A stretch of 19,070 nt of DNA from Nocardioidaceae bacterium UBA4001 (GTDB lineage: Bacteria > Actinomycetota > Actinomycetes > Propionibacteriales > Nocardioidaceae): assembly GCA_002384855.1 (NCBI GenBank), contig DGBP01000017.1, forward strand, positions 1 through 19,070. The letters are read 5' to 3'. Of the stretch, positions 1-7,726 are shown piece after piece. Made by a program: the position numbers and the translations under genes. The first letter of the stretch is position 1. Each line of letters begins with the position of its first letter. The notes below the pieces were generated by a model that was not told the origin of the DNA, searched no databases, and saw only the letters and a program-made list of their open reading frames with translations.

Positions 1-135
1 TGGCCCACCCGCCCGGTCGTGCGGGTCTGCCAGGAGGCGCCCGAGGCCGGTGCCGACGACAGCGAGGCGACCTCGATCCCGTTGGCGTCCGTGATGGAAC
101 AGCGGTTCGCGGCGTTCATCGCGGAGGCGGCGTGA
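1..135 (+). CDS. C-terminal fragment of an unidentified protein
   Basis: Frame 1 is open from the first base to a TGA at 133-135 and gives the last 44 residues of a protein whose start lies upstream of the window. The tail is acidic in its middle (EAPEAGADDSEA) and ends in an alanine-rich, probably helical segment (SVMEQRFAAFIAEAA). Codon use has the strong G/C third-position bias of the neighbouring genes, which supports real coding. I recognise no domain in this short piece. It lies on the same strand as the polysaccharide block but is separated from it by about 400 bases, so it need not be in the same operon. Confidence 0.6.
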   Translation, partial: WPTRPVVRVCQEAPEAGADDSEATSIPLASVMEQRFAAFIAEAA

Positions 136-168
136 TGGTCTGAACCGGTCGCTGTCGCCCGCGTCTCC

Positions 169-191
169 TTGCCTCGATCCTCGAGCGGCAA
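169..191 (+). terminator. Candidate hairpin terminator of the upstream gene
   Basis: TTGC-CTCGA (169-177) pairs with TCGAG-CG-GCAA (181-191), with a 3-nt loop and a 2-nt bulge. It begins 33 bases after the stop of the partial gene. There is no U-run after the stem, which is common for actinobacterial hairpins, so terminator function is only plausible. Confidence 0.35.
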
Positions 192-223
192 ATCGGCAGG
201 ATTCCGACCTTGTGGCCTGACCG

Positions 224-253
224 CTCGGAAGGTGCAGGTAAAGACCTTCCGAG
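224..253 (+). promoter_or_regulatory. Perfect 10-bp inverted repeat with 10-nt loop
   Basis: CTCGGAAGGT (224-233) and ACCTTCCGAG (244-253) are exact reverse complements separated by GCAGGTAAAG. No T-run follows. It could be an RNA stem of a leader or terminator, or the site of a dimeric regulator. The sequence ATTCCGACCTT at 201-211 resembles the right arm and might offer an alternative partner for the left arm. Confidence 0.4.
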
Positions 254-309
254 AATCTGCGCGGATGCCGTCATCAGGCGCACGATAGGTGGAGAAGCGG
301 AACCACCTG

Positions 310-328
310 GCTCGCCGATCGGCCGAGC
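310..328 (+). repeat. Near-perfect palindrome in the leader region
   Basis: GCTCG (310-314) and CGAGC (324-328) flank a core in which 314-323 (GCCGATCGGC) is itself a perfect 10-bp palindrome; one extra base makes the outer arms slightly asymmetric. A weaker 6-bp stem, AGGTGG (287-292) with CCACCT (303-308), lies just before it. Role unknown: operator or RNA fold. Confidence 0.35.
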
Positions 329-536
329 ATCCGCCACGACGAGTTCGATGGTTGCGTCGCTGTTCTTCCGGGGGGGAGGACTGGGGTGGATTCGTCACAC
401 GCATCGCGGCTCGGCCCGAGAGGGTCGGAGCGGCGTTCTGCCGTGGCGCCACCCGGACCACGGAGTGTCGAGTGCGGGGGTGGGGCTGCTGTCCCCTGCG
501 CCGGGGCGCTCTCGAGCGCGCGCGAAGGGGGTCGCC

Positions 537-1433
537 ATGACCCAGCACGGTGAAGTCGGGGGATTCGGCCGGACGAACGGGTCCGAGCCACGTCTGAAGA
601 CCGAGGCCTTCCTGCCTCCCCAAGGCGGGCCGACGGCCGCGGAGCGGTTGGCCGGTGCCCCGCCCCCGGCCGCCGCGGTGCCCGGTCACCAGGGACTGAC
701 GCTGAGTGTCGTCATCCCGACCTGGAACGAGGCGTCCAACATCGCGACCGTCCTGCAGTACCTCGGCGACGCCCACGAGGTCGTCCTCGTCGACGGCCTC
801 TCCGAGGACGGTACCGTCGAGACGGCACTGGAGCTGCGGCCCGACGTGACGCTGATCCAGCGAGAGCCACGGGGGAAGGGCGACGCCCTGCGGGCCGGGT
901 TCGACGCCGCGACCGGTGACGTCATCGTCATCATGGACGCCGACGGCAGCATGGACCCCGGCGAGATCGACGTCTTCATGTCCGTCATCGCCCTCGGTTT
1001 CGACCTCGTCAAGGGGTCCCGGCTGGCCTGCGGTGGCGGCTCCTACGACCTGACCCGGGTCCGCTGGGCCGGCAACGCCGCCCTGTGCGCGGTGGCCAAC
1101 GGTCTCTTCCACACGCACTGGACCGACCTCTGCTACGGCTACCTCGCCTTCCGCCGCGAGTGCCTGCCACGGCTCGCGCTCGACGCCGACGGTTTCGAGA
1201 TCGAGGCCCAGATCCTCGGGCACGCCGCCCAGGCCGGGTTGCGCATCGCCGAGATCCCGAGCATCGAGCTGCCACGACTGGAGGGGGAGTCGCACCTGAA
1301 GGCCACCCGGGACGGCACCCGGATCCTCAAGGCCATGCTGGCCGCCCGGTTCGCGCCGCGCGCACGTCGCTCGGCCGTCGCGCTGAGACCCAACACGCTG
1401 GCCACCGGGCTCTCCGCGACCCCGAGGCGGTAG
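537..1433 (+). CDS. Family 2 glycosyltransferase, DPM1-like
   Basis: Encodes 298 residues. Start ATG 537 is preceded by an AAGGGGG-type ribosome binding site about six bases upstream; the open frame continues further upstream but without family resemblance. After a roughly 55-residue unstructured N-terminus the GT-A fold begins at LSVVIPTWNEASNI. It continues with VVLVDGLSEDGT, the metal-binding motif MDADGS (D134, D136), KGSR, DLCYGYLAF and GFEIEAQI, ending near residue 270. The domain resembles polyprenol-phosphate sugar transferases and similar actinobacterial GT2 enzymes. It has no membrane segment, so it is probably cytoplasmic and uses a nucleotide sugar. It is the first gene of the polysaccharide block, with the next start only two bases after its stop. 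The donor and acceptor sugars cannot be read from the sequence. Confidence 0.9.
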   Translation: MTQHGEVGGFGRTNGSEPRLKTEAFLPPQGGPTAAERLAGAPPPAAAVPGHQGLTLSVVIPTWNEASNIATVLQYLGDAHEVVLVDGLSEDGTVETALELRPDVTLIQREPRGKGDALRAGFDAATGDVIVIMDADGSMDPGEIDVFMSVIALGFDLVKGSRLACGGGSYDLTRVRWAGNAALCAVANGLFHTHWTDLCYGYLAFRRECLPRLALDADGFEIEAQILGHAAQAGLRIAEIPSIELPRLEGESHLKATRDGTRILKAMLAARFAPRARRSAVALRPNTLATGLSATPRR

Positions 1434-1435
1434 CC

Positions 1436-2389
1436 ATGACCGGCCCGACCACAGCCTCCGTCGTGGTGTGCGCCTACACCGAGGACCGCTGGCCCCGCCT
1501 GCAGGCAGCCCTGGACTCCGTCCTGGCGCAGCAGCCGCCCCCGAGCGAGGTCATCCTCGTCGTGGACCACTGCCCGCCGCTCGTCCGGCGCGCACGCGAC
1601 ACCTGGGGCGACTCGCTGACGGTGGTCGAGAACGCCGGCAGCCAAGGCCTCTCCGCGGCCCGCAACACCGGGGTGGCTGCGGCCACCGCGGACGTGGTGG
1701 CCTTTCTCGACGACGATGCCGTCGCCGAGCCCGGCTGGCTCGCCGGACACCTGAGGCACTACGACGACCCGGCGGTCGTCGGCGTCGGCGGTCTCGTCGT
1801 CCCCCTGTGGGAGCGGTCCGAACCGTCGTGGTTCCCCGGCGAGTTCGGCTGGGTGGTCGGCTGCTCGTACGTCGGCCTGCCCGATCGGCCCGCCGCCGTA
1901 CGCAACCCCATCGGCGCCAACATGTCGTTCCGGCGAGACGTGCTCGACCGGGTGGGCGGCTTCGCCGAGGCGCTGGGGAGAGTCGGGGCACAGTCGCAGG
2001 GCTGCGAGGAGACCGAGCTGTCCATCCGCGCGACGAGTGACGTGCCCGGCGGGCGCATCGTGCACGACCCGAGCGCCGTCGTACGCCATGCGGTCCCACC
2101 GAGCCGCGGCCGCTGGACCTACTTCCGGCAACGGTGCTGGTCCGAGGGCCGCAGCAAGGCGCAGGTCTCCGCGCTGGCCGGACCGCGGGCCGGACTCGCC
2201 TCCGAGCGGGCGTACGTCCGCCGCACCCTCCCGCGCGGGGTCGCCCGCAACCTGGCCACCGCCGCTCGCCAACGGGACCTGGCGCACGCGGCTCGCGCCG
2301 GCGCGATCGTCGCCGGCCTGACGTTCACCACCGCCGGCTACGTGACGGGCCTGTCCCGCCGGGCCCACCCACGAGGAGCCACCACCTGA
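1436..2389 (+). CDS. Family 2 glycosyltransferase with DDD motif
   Basis: Encodes 317 residues starting at ATG 1436, two bases after the preceding stop, so translation is probably coupled. The GT-A domain starts at residue 7 (SVVVCAYTEDRW) and has EVILVVDHCP, GLSAARNTG, the metal/nucleotide-sugar motif FLDDDA (D92-D94), an acceptor-side segment PIGANMSFRR near residues 158-167, and the catalytic-base region GCEETEL (E191, E192). The last 70 or so residues are basic with a weakly hydrophobic stretch (AGAIVAGLTFTTAGYVTG) that may touch the membrane. It resembles actinobacterial GT2 enzymes sometimes annotated as glucuronosyl- or rhamnosyl-type transferases, but sugar specificity is not supported here. 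It probably extends the lipid-linked glycan on the cytoplasmic face. Confidence 0.9.
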   Translation: MTGPTTASVVVCAYTEDRWPRLQAALDSVLAQQPPPSEVILVVDHCPPLVRRARDTWGDSLTVVENAGSQGLSAARNTGVAAATADVVAFLDDDAVAEPGWLAGHLRHYDDPAVVGVGGLVVPLWERSEPSWFPGEFGWVVGCSYVGLPDRPAAVRNPIGANMSFRRDVLDRVGGFAEALGRVGAQSQGCEETELSIRATSDVPGGRIVHDPSAVVRHAVPPSRGRWTYFRQRCWSEGRSKAQVSALAGPRAGLASERAYVRRTLPRGVARNLATAARQRDLAHAARAGAIVAGLTFTTAGYVTGLSRRAHPRGATT

Positions 2390-2403
2390 GGAGGGGAGAC
2401 GAG

Positions 2404-3510
2404 ATGTCGGACGTCGGGATCGACAACGACGGCTGGACCGACTTCGACCTGCACGGCCGGGTGGGGATCAGGGTCGCGGCCGGCACCCCCGCCGCAGCCC
2501 AGCTGCGCACCATGCTCGCCTGCTTCGCGACCGAGCACCCCGTCCCGGGCGACATCGTGGTCACCGAGGACCTCGAGGCGTACCCGGAGGCCGCGGAGCT
2601 CGAGGACGAGCTGCGCTACACCCCCCACAGCCTGGAGCTCGTCCCGGAGGGGGTGCAGGTCGTCCGCGACGGGGACCGCTTCGCCATCCACGGGAGCGGG
2701 GAGCTGCTGACCACCCTCGTCCCGGTCATGGACCGCGCGATGGTCCGGCAGCGGGCCGCCATGTTCCACGCGGCCACCGTCGCCTACCGCGGGCACGCGA
2801 TCGCGCTGCCCGCCGGCGGGGGCACCGGGAAGACCAGCACCGTCGCCAAGCTGATGCGGCAGGACGGCTTCTCCTTCATGGGCGACGACTGGGCCTTCCT
2901 GGCCGACGACGGAGGCGTCCTCGGCTACGAGAAGCCGATGTTCATCAAGCCGCACCACCGCCCCATCTACCCGCACCTGTTCCAGGGCGCGCGCAAGCCA
3001 CTGCTGCCGGTCGCCCTGTCCCGGCCCGTCGGTCGGCTCACCACGGTCGCGCACCCCTGGTTCACGCGGCACCCCGCGCTCGCGGCCCGGGCACGCCGGT
3101 GGTCCCCTGAGCACAGGACGGTCCGGGCCGCCGACGCCCTCCCGCACGTCGTGGTCACCCGGAGCGCTCCGCTGCACCTGGCGGTCCACATCGAGCGGCA
3201 CGGCGGCTCGACCCCGCGGCTCACCGAGGTCGACACCGCCTGGCTCGTCGACCGGATGCTGGGCAACTTCCACATCGAGATGGCCTGCTTCTCCCAGGCC
3301 GTCGTCACCGCGATGGCCGCCACGTCGATGCTCTCGTGGAGCGAGTACGTCGACGACAAGCGCGAGGTGCTGGCCAAGGGGCTCGACGGGATCCCCGCCT
3401 ACCTGCTGCAGGTCCCTGCCCGGCACTCGGCGGACCAAGCCTCCGGCGAGGTGGTCGCCGCCGTGATGGACCTCCTGGAGCTGCACCCTGTCCCGGAGGT
3501 GACCCCATGA
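2404..3510 (+). CDS. HPr kinase-like P-loop protein
   Basis: Encodes 368 residues; ATG 2404 follows a strong ribosome binding site, GGAGGGG (2390-2396), 14 bases after the previous stop. The middle matches the catalytic core of HPr kinase/phosphorylase: FHAATVAYRG (H122), Walker A AGGGTGKTS (137-145, K143), and GDD at 160-162, where true HprK has the catalytic Asp pair. The Glu that follows the P-loop Ser in classical HprK (GKSE) is Ser here. The first 110 residues and last 150 are unlike HprK. No HPr, EIIA or PTS gene is nearby; the gene overlaps a glycosyltransferase by four bases. Such HprK-fold proteins recur in exopolysaccharide and RiPP loci with largely unknown substrates. A role phosphorylating a sugar, lipid or protein in polymer synthesis is inference. 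Confidence 0.8.
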   Translation: MSDVGIDNDGWTDFDLHGRVGIRVAAGTPAAAQLRTMLACFATEHPVPGDIVVTEDLEAYPEAAELEDELRYTPHSLELVPEGVQVVRDGDRFAIHGSGELLTTLVPVMDRAMVRQRAAMFHAATVAYRGHAIALPAGGGTGKTSTVAKLMRQDGFSFMGDDWAFLADDGGVLGYEKPMFIKPHHRPIYPHLFQGARKPLLPVALSRPVGRLTTVAHPWFTRHPALAARARRWSPEHRTVRAADALPHVVVTRSAPLHLAVHIERHGGSTPRLTEVDTAWLVDRMLGNFHIEMACFSQAVVTAMAATSMLSWSEYVDDKREVLAKGLDGIPAYLLQVPARHSADQASGEVVAAVMDLLELHPVPEVTP

Positions 3511-4322
3511 CCGCCCCGTCGCCGTCGACCGTCACCGCCGTCGTGCCCGTCCGCAACGCCGAACGCCTCCTGCCCGGCTGCCTGGAGTCCCTGCATCGCA
3601 ACGGGGTCGGCAGGATCATCGTCGTCGACGGGCTCTCGGAGGACTCCTCGCGAAGCATCGCCAGGCGGTACGGCGCCGTCGTGCTCAGCGACGAGGGCCA
3701 CGGCCTGCCCCACGCACGCACCCTCGGCGTGCAGGCGGCGCAGACCCCCTGGGTGGTGCTCGCCGACTCCGACGTGGTCTTCCCCGACGGCAGCCTCGCC
3801 GCGCTCCTCGAGGAGTTCTCCGAGGACGGGTACGACGCCCTCCAGGCCGGTCTGCGGAGCACCGCCGGCCCGGGGTACTGGGGTCAGGCCCTCGCCGAGC
3901 ACCACCTCAACGGACGCAGCCGCTGGTGGTTCGGCCTCGTCGCCACCGTCGAGGCGCGGTCGCTGCTGCTCGAGCACGGCTTCGACGACGTCTTCGAGTC
4001 CGGAGAGGACATCGAGCTGCGGTGGCGGCTCCGGGACGCCGGGCTGAGGACCGGGGTCTCCCGCCGCACCCTCGTCGAGCACCGGTTCGCCGCCGACGAC
4101 TTCGCCTTCGCCAAGGACCAGTTCCTCATGGACGGCACCGGCCTCGGGCTGATGGTCCGCAAGCGCGGCTGGGCCGGCCTCCGGCTCGTCGCACTGCCGC
4201 TCGCGGCCGCGACCCGGGGCACCCTGCTCGCCGTCACCCGCGGGGAGCCGCGGTGGGCGAGGTACTTCGCCGCCTACTGCTGGTTCAACTACGTCGGCAT
4301 GGCACGAGGTCTGGCCCGATGA
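3507..4322 (+). CDS. Family 2 glycosyltransferase
   Basis: Encodes 271 residues. ATG 3507 overlaps the previous stop as ATGA, indicating translational coupling. The GT-A core contains VTAVVPVRNAERLL, IIVVDGLSEDSS, GLPHARTLGVQAA, the metal-binding motif ADSDV (D87, D89) and the catalytic-base motif SGEDIELRWRL (E167, D168). A hydrophobic tract near residues 220-240 and an aromatic stretch close to the C-terminus (YFAAYCWFNYVG) suggest membrane association. It shares the phrase VVDGLSED with the first transferase of this block but differs elsewhere, so the three GT2 enzymes probably make different linkages. Specificity cannot be assigned. Confidence 0.88.
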   Translation: MTAPSPSTVTAVVPVRNAERLLPGCLESLHRNGVGRIIVVDGLSEDSSRSIARRYGAVVLSDEGHGLPHARTLGVQAAQTPWVVLADSDVVFPDGSLAALLEEFSEDGYDALQAGLRSTAGPGYWGQALAEHHLNGRSRWWFGLVATVEARSLLLEHGFDDVFESGEDIELRWRLRDAGLRTGVSRRTLVEHRFAADDFAFAKDQFLMDGTGLGLMVRKRGWAGLRLVALPLAAATRGTLLAVTRGEPRWARYFAAYCWFNYVGMARGLAR

Positions 4323-5599
4323 CCCTTCCCGTCGCACCCGAGCAGCCGATGACCGGCCAGGAGCACTCCCTGCCCTGGAACTCCGTGTGGCTGCTGTCGG
4401 CCAAGGCCAGCCAGATGGGGCTCGCCTTCCTGTTCTGGGTGGTGGCGGCGCGGACCGCGTCGGTCACCGAGGTGGGAGTCGCCGCCGCGTCCGTCTCGGC
4501 GGTGATCCTGTCCACCCAGCTCGGCATCCTCGGCGCCGGGTCGGCCGTGATCATCGCCCTCGGTGAGGGGCAGGACCGCCGCCGGGTGCTGGACACCGCG
4601 TTCTCGACCGTCGCCGTCGCGTCGCTGGTCGCCGCGGGTGCGTACCTGCTGTTCACCGGCCTGGTCGCCGGGGGAGCCCTGAGCTCGACGAGGACCGCCC
4701 CGTTCGCGGTCGTCTTCCTCGCCGCAGCCCTCCTCGGCACCGTGCTGATGTGCCTGGACCAGGTGTCGATCGCGCTGCAGCACACCGAGGGCGCCGCGGT
4801 CCGCTACACCCTGGCCGGCGCCCTCGCGCTGGTCGCGGTGCTCGGTGCCGCAGCGGCCGGCCGGCCCATGACGGCCGCCCTGCTCCTCACCTGCTGGACC
4901 GCCGGCTCCGCGGCCGCCCTGCTCCTCGGGGTCGTCCAGCTGCGGCGGTGGGTCGGCTACCGGTTCCGGTTCCGGCTGCGCCCGCGGCGGGTGCGTGCGC
5001 TGCTGCGCCTCGGCGTGCCGAACCACCTGCTCACCCTCTCCGAGCGGCTGCCGGCCGTGCTGGTGCCGATCGTCCTGGCCTACGTCGTCTCCGCCGAGGC
5101 GGTCGCCTACTGGTACCCGGCCTGGATGATGGCCTGGCTGGCCCTGACCGCGCCGGTGAGCGTCGGCATGATCCAGTTCGCCGACATCGTCCGGCGCCCG
5201 GACGCGGTCGTCGGCACGATCCGGCAGGGGCTGCTGTGGTCGACGCTCCTCGGCGGGGCGATCTTCCTGATGCTCGGCGTCGGCGCCGACTTCTTCCTCA
5301 CCATGCTCGGGGAGTCCTACGCCGACGCCTCGGTGACGGCACTGCGGCTGCTCTCGCTGGGGCTGGTCGCCTTCATCGCCCTGCAGGCCTACAACGCCTA
5401 CTGCCGTGCCGCGGGACGGACCGCCGAAGCGACGGCCGTGGGCGTCCTCGTCGTCGTGGCCGTGACCGCCGGCACCGCCCTCGCCGGGGCTGCCGGCACG
5501 GCCGCGGTCGCGCAGGTCTGGGTGGGCTCGGTGTCGGTCGGCGCCCTCGTCGCCGTCGTCCGTCTCCGCCGGCTCCTGCGCGTCGGGGGTGAGCGATGA
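4319..5599 (+). CDS. Wzx-type polysaccharide flippase (MOP superfamily)
   Basis: Encodes 426 residues, with ATG 4319 overlapping the previous stop (ATGA). Most of the protein is hydrophobic and I count about 12 membrane segments, beginning with WNSVWLLSAKASQMGLAFLFWVVAARTAS, a typical first helix of Wzx/RfbX-type proteins (residues about 20-48). A basic cytoplasmic loop (RRWVGYRFRFRLRPRRVRALLRL, read in two parts) splits the protein into two halves, followed by LGVPNHLLTLSERLPAVLVPIVLAYVVS, which repeats the pattern of the first half. Members of this family flip undecaprenyl-linked oligosaccharides across the membrane. Its position between a transferase and a polymerase-like protein fits that role. 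The family is assigned by topology and local pattern, not by catalytic residues. Confidence 0.82.
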   Translation: MTLPVAPEQPMTGQEHSLPWNSVWLLSAKASQMGLAFLFWVVAARTASVTEVGVAAASVSAVILSTQLGILGAGSAVIIALGEGQDRRRVLDTAFSTVAVASLVAAGAYLLFTGLVAGGALSSTRTAPFAVVFLAAALLGTVLMCLDQVSIALQHTEGAAVRYTLAGALALVAVLGAAAAGRPMTAALLLTCWTAGSAAALLLGVVQLRRWVGYRFRFRLRPRRVRALLRLGVPNHLLTLSERLPAVLVPIVLAYVVSAEAVAYWYPAWMMAWLALTAPVSVGMIQFADIVRRPDAVVGTIRQGLLWSTLLGGAIFLMLGVGADFFLTMLGESYADASVTALRLLSLGLVAFIALQAYNAYCRAAGRTAEATAVGVLVVVAVTAGTALAGAAGTAAVAQVWVGSVSVGALVAVVRLRRLLRVGGER

Positions 5600-7386
5600 C
5601 CACGGCCCCGACCGAGCTGGTCGCCCCGCGCCAGCAGGACGCCACCCTGACCGCCGCCCTCGTCGCCGTGGCCGTCCTCGGCGCCGGGATCGCGCTCGAC
5701 GCCGCCGCGCGGGTGGACGCCCCGATCACGAGCGACGTCGGGTTCGTCGCCGTGCTGCAGGGCGACTTCTGGCTCGGGCTCCTGCTGCTGAACCTCGTCA
5801 CGGGGGTCCTGCTGTGGCGGCGCCCCTCCCACGTGGGCCTCATGTCGCTGATGTTCCTGCTCATGATCGCCGTGCTGTACGGCGTGCCCGCCGCCGCCAC
5901 CGGGACCCCCCGCACGGAGGTGGCCTGGCGACACCTGGGCATCGCGGGGGAGCTCGGCGCCAGCGGGCGGATCGACCCGGGCATCGACGCCTACTTCAAC
6001 TGGCCGGGGTTCTTCGCCGGGCTGGCGTCGTTCACCGAGCTCACCGGCCTGCGGCCCGAGACCGTCGCGCTGATGGCCCCGGTCGTCAACGCGATCCTGT
6101 GGACGGCGGGAGTGGCCCTCATCGCGTGGGCCCTCGCCTCCGACCTGCGGCACCTCTGGGTCACCGTGTGGATCTTCCTGCTCGCCAACTGGATCGACCA
6201 GGACTACCTCTCGCCGCAGGCGTTCACCTTCTTCCTCTACCTCGTGGTCGTCGCACTGCTGCTCACCGCCCTCGGCGCGACCCCGCGGGACTCGCTGCGC
6301 CGCCACGTCGCCGACGGAGGGGTCCGCGCCGGGATCGCCGGCTGGTGGCGGCACCGGACACCCCTCGAGGCCGACCCGAGGCGCCGCGTCGCCGCGGTCT
6401 GGGTGGTGGTCCTCCTGTCGGTGGTGATCATCGCCAGCCACCAGCTGACCCCGGTCATGCTCGCGGCCGCCCTCGGGATCCTCACCGTGACCGGCCGCTG
6501 CTGGGCGCCCCGGCTGCTCCCCCTGGTCGGGGTCCTCGTGGTCCTCTGGATGGTGACCGCCGCGGCGACGTACCTCAGCGGCCACCCGGTGCTCTTCGTC
6601 CGCGGGATCGAGCACTCGACCCAGGCGGCCGTGGTCGAGCGCGTCGCGGGCAGCCCGGGGCACCTGCAGGTGCTGACGATCAGAAGCCTGCTCACCGGGT
6701 CGGTCCTGCTGCTGGCGCTGGCCGGGGCGTTCCGGATGTACCGCCGTGGCAGTCGTGACCTCCGGCCGGTCCTGCTGATGGGCTTCCCGTTCCTGTTGGT
6801 CCCGCTGCAGTCCTACGGCGGGGAGATGCTGCTGCGGGCGACCCTGTTCGCGCTGCCCTTCGCCGCCTTCCTCGCGGCAGGGGCGTTCGTGCCGGGACCT
6901 CGCGCGACGGTCGTCCGTCGTACCGCTCTCGTGGTGGTGCTCGCGATCCTGCTGACGCCGCTGCTCGTGACCGCGCGGTACGGCAACGCCGCCTACGACA
7001 CGTTCACGCACGCCGAGGTCGAGGGGAGCCGGGCGATGTACCGCCTCGCCCCGGAGGGAGCCATCCTGCTGGCCGGGGCCAACCCGACACCGTGGCGCTA
7101 CCAGGACTACGCGGCGTTCCGGCACCGGACCCTGACGGCGGTCTGCCCCGAGCCGATCGAGCCGCGCTCCTGCTACCGCGTGGTCCGCGAGCTCGCCGCC
7201 GAGCACGAGGGCGGGGCGGTGCTGATGCTGAGCCGGGCGAACGCCGAGTCGATGCGCATCCAGGGCGACCTCTCCGAGCGGGACTTCCGCGGCCTCGTGC
7301 GGCTCGTCGAGCAGCGGGGCGAGGCGAGGCTCGTCTACCGCAACGAGGACGTCTCCCTCTACCGGTTCCCCAGGACGGAGGCCTGA
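5596..7386 (+). CDS. Polytopic GT-C or Wzy-like membrane protein
   Basis: Encodes 596 residues, with ATG 5596 overlapping the flippase stop (ATGA). About 12 hydrophobic segments fill residues 16-461, followed by a soluble tail of about 135 residues likely to lie outside the membrane. Notable polar motifs sit beside helices: NWPGFF near 134-139, WIDQDYLSPQAF at 199-210, and SHQLTP at 281-286. DQDYLSPQ and SHQ.TP patterns occur in actinobacterial membrane glycosyltransferases/polymerases related to the GT-C fold. A role as polymerase, or as a transferase using polyprenyl-phosphate sugar made by the first GT2, fits its position after the flippase. The C-terminal tail has two cysteines (VCPEP, RSCYR) that could form a disulfide outside the cell. 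The exact activity is unknown. Confidence 0.75.
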   Translation: MTTAPTELVAPRQQDATLTAALVAVAVLGAGIALDAAARVDAPITSDVGFVAVLQGDFWLGLLLLNLVTGVLLWRRPSHVGLMSLMFLLMIAVLYGVPAAATGTPRTEVAWRHLGIAGELGASGRIDPGIDAYFNWPGFFAGLASFTELTGLRPETVALMAPVVNAILWTAGVALIAWALASDLRHLWVTVWIFLLANWIDQDYLSPQAFTFFLYLVVVALLLTALGATPRDSLRRHVADGGVRAGIAGWWRHRTPLEADPRRRVAAVWVVVLLSVVIIASHQLTPVMLAAALGILTVTGRCWAPRLLPLVGVLVVLWMVTAAATYLSGHPVLFVRGIEHSTQAAVVERVAGSPGHLQVLTIRSLLTGSVLLLALAGAFRMYRRGSRDLRPVLLMGFPFLLVPLQSYGGEMLLRATLFALPFAAFLAAGAFVPGPRATVVRRTALVVVLAILLTPLLVTARYGNAAYDTFTHAEVEGSRAMYRLAPEGAILLAGANPTPWRYQDYAAFRHRTLTAVCPEPIEPRSCYRVVRELAAEHEGGAVLMLSRANAESMRIQGDLSERDFRGLVRLVEQRGEARLVYRNEDVSLYRFPRTEA

Positions 7387-7387
7387 C

Positions 7388-7726
7388 ATGTCCGACACAC
7401 GCGCAGCCGTCCTGATCGCGGTGGCGGCCCCGCTGACGCTGGTCGTGCCCCTTCCCACGGCGTTGCAGGCGGTCCCGGTCCTGCTGCTGCTCGGCTGGGC
7501 GCCCGGCCACTGCCTCGCGGTGGCGCCCGGTGCGTTCGACGACCCCCTGACGAGGGTGCTCGTGGCGACCTCGGTGAGCCTCGCCGTGACCGTCGCCCTG
7601 TCTACCGCGCTGCTCTACCTCGCGGTGTGGACGCCCGCCGCGGTCCTGCTGCCCCTGTGCGCGGTCACCCTCGTCGGGGCGCTGGCGGCGCGCGTCCTCC
7701 CTGGGCGGATCGGAGTCGCGTCATGA
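7388..7726 (+). CDS. Small membrane protein, DUF1616-like fragment
   Basis: Encodes 112 residues from ATG 7388, one base after the preceding stop. It is almost wholly hydrophobic, with three or four membrane segments. The arrangement LLLLGWAPGHCLAVA - DDPLTRVLVATSVSLAVTVALS - LLYLAVWTPAAVLLPLC recalls the N-terminal membrane part of DUF1616-type proteins found in surface-glycan loci, where a PG motif ends the second helix and an SL motif opens the third. That similarity is from memory of the pattern and is modest. It could be an accessory subunit of the large polytopic protein upstream. No soluble domain follows, so if it derives from DUF1616 it is a stand-alone membrane half. Confidence 0.72.
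   Translation: MSDTRAAVLIAVAAPLTLVVPLPTALQAVPVLLLLGWAPGHCLAVAPGAFDDPLTRVLVATSVSLAVTVALSTALLYLAVWTPAAVLLPLCAVTLVGALAARVLPGRIGVAS

Larger units (their letters stand above)
136..536 (+). other. Gene-free leader region rich in inverted repeats
   Basis: About 400 bases lie between the stop at 133-135 and the first polysaccharide gene. A long open frame crosses the region in phase with the downstream gene, but its translation is Arg/Gly/Ser-rich with no family resemblance, and a good ribosome binding site just upstream of ATG 537 argues that coding begins there. The left half holds at least four inverted repeats (169-191, 224-253, 287-308, 310-328). The right half (about 360-520) is G-rich, with no promoter I can defend. 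It could be a terminator followed by a promoter and structured 5' leader; I recognise no known riboswitch class. Confidence 0.5.

Noticed and set aside
210..536. In-frame upstream extension of the first glycosyltransferase (TTG start at 210)
   Set aside because: The added 109 residues are Arg/Gly/Ser-rich with no family pattern, and a good ribosome binding site sits just before ATG 537.
2404..3510. Call of genuine HPr kinase/phosphorylase (hprK)
   Set aside because: The Glu after the P-loop Ser is absent, the flanking domains differ, and no HPr or PTS gene is present; only the kinase core fold is supported.
5398..7458. 686-residue open frame on the minus strand opposite the flippase and polymerase-like genes
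   Set aside because: It is a GC-bias shadow: the product is Arg/Glu/Gln/His/Gly-rich low complexity, while the + strand frames encode clear membrane proteins.
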